A program made the translations under genes and the position numbers. Shown here piece after piece: positions 61,828 to 64,000 of a stretch of DNA of 64,000 bases; the first letter of the stretch is position 1, and every line of letters starts with the position of its first letter. A model generated the notes under the pieces. The model did not search any database and was not told the DNA's origin. It saw nothing but the letters and a program-made list of their open reading frames with translations. This DNA is from Sphagnum compactum (Eukaryota; Bryophyta; Sphagnopsida; Sphagnales): NCBI GenBank assembly GCA_965153455.1, contig OZ234504.1:7874001-7938000 (forward strand), written 5' to 3'.

Positions 61828-64000
61828 CAGTGTGACACACCCCCCCCTTGTTACACTGGGGAAGGCCCCACCATGGAAGCTGTTAAATTCAATTCAGAAT
61901 ATGGGTCCTCATTGCAAAAGTATACTACTGCCTGTTCCTTCTCTTCCCTGTCCACCTTTGGTCTACCTTTGGTCTAATCCATCAAAAGCCAAGGATGACG
62001 CCCAGGAGGACACATTTTGGATCCATATTATGCACATTTTGAACTTGCAATTTACAAGCTCCACCAGCGGGTTTCATGAAAGAACCGGCATTGGAACTTG
62101 CAGTCTAGGGTAGGTTCTTTGAATTTTTTTACACCCCTGATTAAGGATCAAAGTGGTTCCCAGATTCACGGGTCAGACCCAGCCAGCTCTTTTGATTTAT
62201 TTAGAAATACCCGTCAAGGGTTTTTAGGTACTATACATTTACCCTTACCCGCCGGTTCCAGGTTCCATAAGAGAGAGACACACACAACCGTGACCCACTT
62301 CCGGAAACTCTTCCAATATTAAAATACAAAAGAAGTACCCCACAAAATTCATTGAACCGGGCTTTTCTCATGTGGGGTCCAATGAGACTTGAACACGACA
62401 CCCAATAATTCCACCATGTGGGGGGCATCCGCCACCTAAGTAAAATGCCATTTGCTGAAGTCTAGAGTGGGCCATGAATTTTTATTATTATTTTTTAAAA
62501 AATTGCCAATGTATATCTACAAACAAATCGGCTGTGTCAGCTGACTGACTTGGCTGACTGTACCCCGGGACTGCAATTGGCCTACGTGCTTGTTTGCTTT
62601 TTCCCCTATTTTGGGTGACACCTGGCGATTTCAATGGCGTGGAGGGCACCTCAGGGTCCTAGTCAACTGACACGTAAACCTAAGTCAGCCCAAATGCCTA
62701 AATTTTTTCCAAAAAAATGTTTTCTTGTGTTTTTTTCTTCTTTCTTTCTTTCTTTCTTTTTTGGCTACCTTCAAACCAACACTTTCCTTAATACAATTTT
62801 TTTTTATTAAATTTTAACCAATTATTGACTTAGGCTTCCATGTTGTTACTCAGTGATGATCGATTGATTGATAATTCGATGAAAAATAGATTTTACTTTG
62901 TGAAAATTAAGTTCCATTTGAAACAAAATCATTGAATTGCATGCAACTTGAATTGCAATGAATTTGAAATTCATTTGAATTCAATTCAATTGAAGAGAAA
63001 TAAGATGCAAATTGGTGAAAGTATTGAAAATATATTCATGAATATGGTGTTGAAAAACAAAAAAAAAACTTTAAAAAAACACAAATCCAAAAAAATCAGC
63101 TTTCCATGCCTCTTTACTTGGTTGTGTTATTTACAATTGTTCCCATGCATTGTTGAGGGTTCTCAAAATGAATAATTCATTGAGTCTATTTCTTTTTTTA
63201 ATGATTTCAATATCACTCATTTATTCAAATTATGTGAAGCATTACTTTGGGAAGATTGTGATGAAAGTTCTTGTAATTGAATTTAATCTGAAACCAGCAA
63301 AATAAAAATAATGAACAAAATAATTCAAGATATATTTTCATATTCAGATTATTGTATTAAAAAATTATAATATATTAATATTTCATTAATTTTACGTGGT
63401 ATTGTTATAATTACACATTTGAAAACTCATGATTGAATTGTTGAAATTTATTTTTGAAAAATTTCCCTATGCAATTTCTACCCCTATTTAGGTCTTACAT
63501 TTTGTCAATATTTTTTTTATAGAATTACAAAAAAAAATTAATGAAAATTTTAGTTCTTTCAAACCTTTCAAAACTAGGAGTACATGCTAGTAATGTTTAA
63601 ATTATTTTAATCCACAAAAATGAAGAAGATTTTTTAATACTCATATCAATAGAATAAAATAAAATAAATGCATGATTCTAAACGACTTCCTTAAAAAAAA
63701 AGGGGGCAAATAACTGAGGTTTTTACAATTTTATAATGTCAACATTGTAAAATAATAGGGTTAAAAGTTCAAAGGAGAAAACATTTAAATGAACCTAATA
63801 AGATCTTGAATATTGGTTTTACATAATTGAAAGTCAACAAAATTGCACATACAAAAAACCACAATTGGTTTTGGTTAATACACCTAATTAACCATGTGAA
63901 AATGCCACGTGGCCAATCAAGTAAAAGCAATTTGCATTGCCTAAGGTTGAATTGCAATTGACCATAGGATAATGTGTTATGCAATGTACCTAAGAAGATA
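61828..64000. other. AT-rich intergenic DNA to the end of the window
   Basis: No gene seen. A (TTTC)n tract lies near 62741-62759. On the minus strand around 62385-62400 a GTGTTCAAGTCTC word resembles the B box of a tRNA-derived SINE, but no matching A box or element ends were found. Confidence 0.45.

Noticed and set aside
62340-62460. Possible tRNA-like sequence on the minus strand (GTGTTCAAGTCTC)
   Set aside because: Only the B-box-like word is convincing; stems and A box are missing, and no element ends were seen.

Overview
This is a window of nuclear DNA from a land plant. The evidence is spliceosomal introns with GT-AG borders, AT-rich intergenic DNA, plant telo-box motifs (AAACCCTAA) in promoters, and genes of plant-specific type (a PROTODERMAL FACTOR 1-like wall protein and a plant PRD1). 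Introns are short (about 100 to 900 bases). Nothing in the sequence names the species; a non-model plant is only a guess. There are no bacterial operons, CRISPR arrays or viral genes.

Layout. 1-5.7 kb: AT-rich intergenic DNA with no gene. 5.7-11.6 kb (+): complete 12-exon gene for translation initiation factor eIF3 subunit b. 12.8-15.4 kb: tandem arrays and one copy of a dispersed roughly 300-bp element. 15.5-18.1 kb (+): two-exon PDF1-like proline/serine-rich cell-wall protein. 18.85-19.22 kb: well-preserved Harbinger-type MITE. 19.2-33.4 kb: gene desert with a second copy of the dispersed element, a 116-bp array carrying telomere-like motifs, and many decayed duplications. 33.4-37.3 kb (+): a 51-bp minisatellite followed by the four-exon ALG8 glucosyltransferase gene. 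39.3-45.3 kb (-): 11-exon PRD1, a meiotic double-strand-break factor, convergent with ALG8. 45.9-52.8 kb: repeat-rich DNA with one unassigned possible exon. 52.9-58.5 kb (-): a plant-specific C-terminal membrane-anchored protein whose first exon may lie 2.7 kb upstream. 58.7-64 kb: intergenic, with a perfect 31-bp triplication and a third copy of the dispersed element.

The genes are housekeeping or developmental and do not form a functional cluster. I assembled splice models by hand from reading-frame continuity. For eIF3b, ALG8 and the PDF1-like gene all phases close and the protein lengths (728, 544 and 377 aa) are reasonable for the families. PRD1 closes at 1365 aa, near the Arabidopsis length of about 1330, but needs one 33-nt micro-exon.

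The main signals outside genes are pervasive short tandem duplications (12 to 220 bp units, intergenic and intronic) and two non-autonomous element families. I did not find a convincing new biological system. The best leads are the dispersed element with short terminal inverted repeats, the MITE with TTA target duplications, the GC-AG intron holding a threefold duplication in eIF3b, and two hairpins between ALG8 and PRD1.
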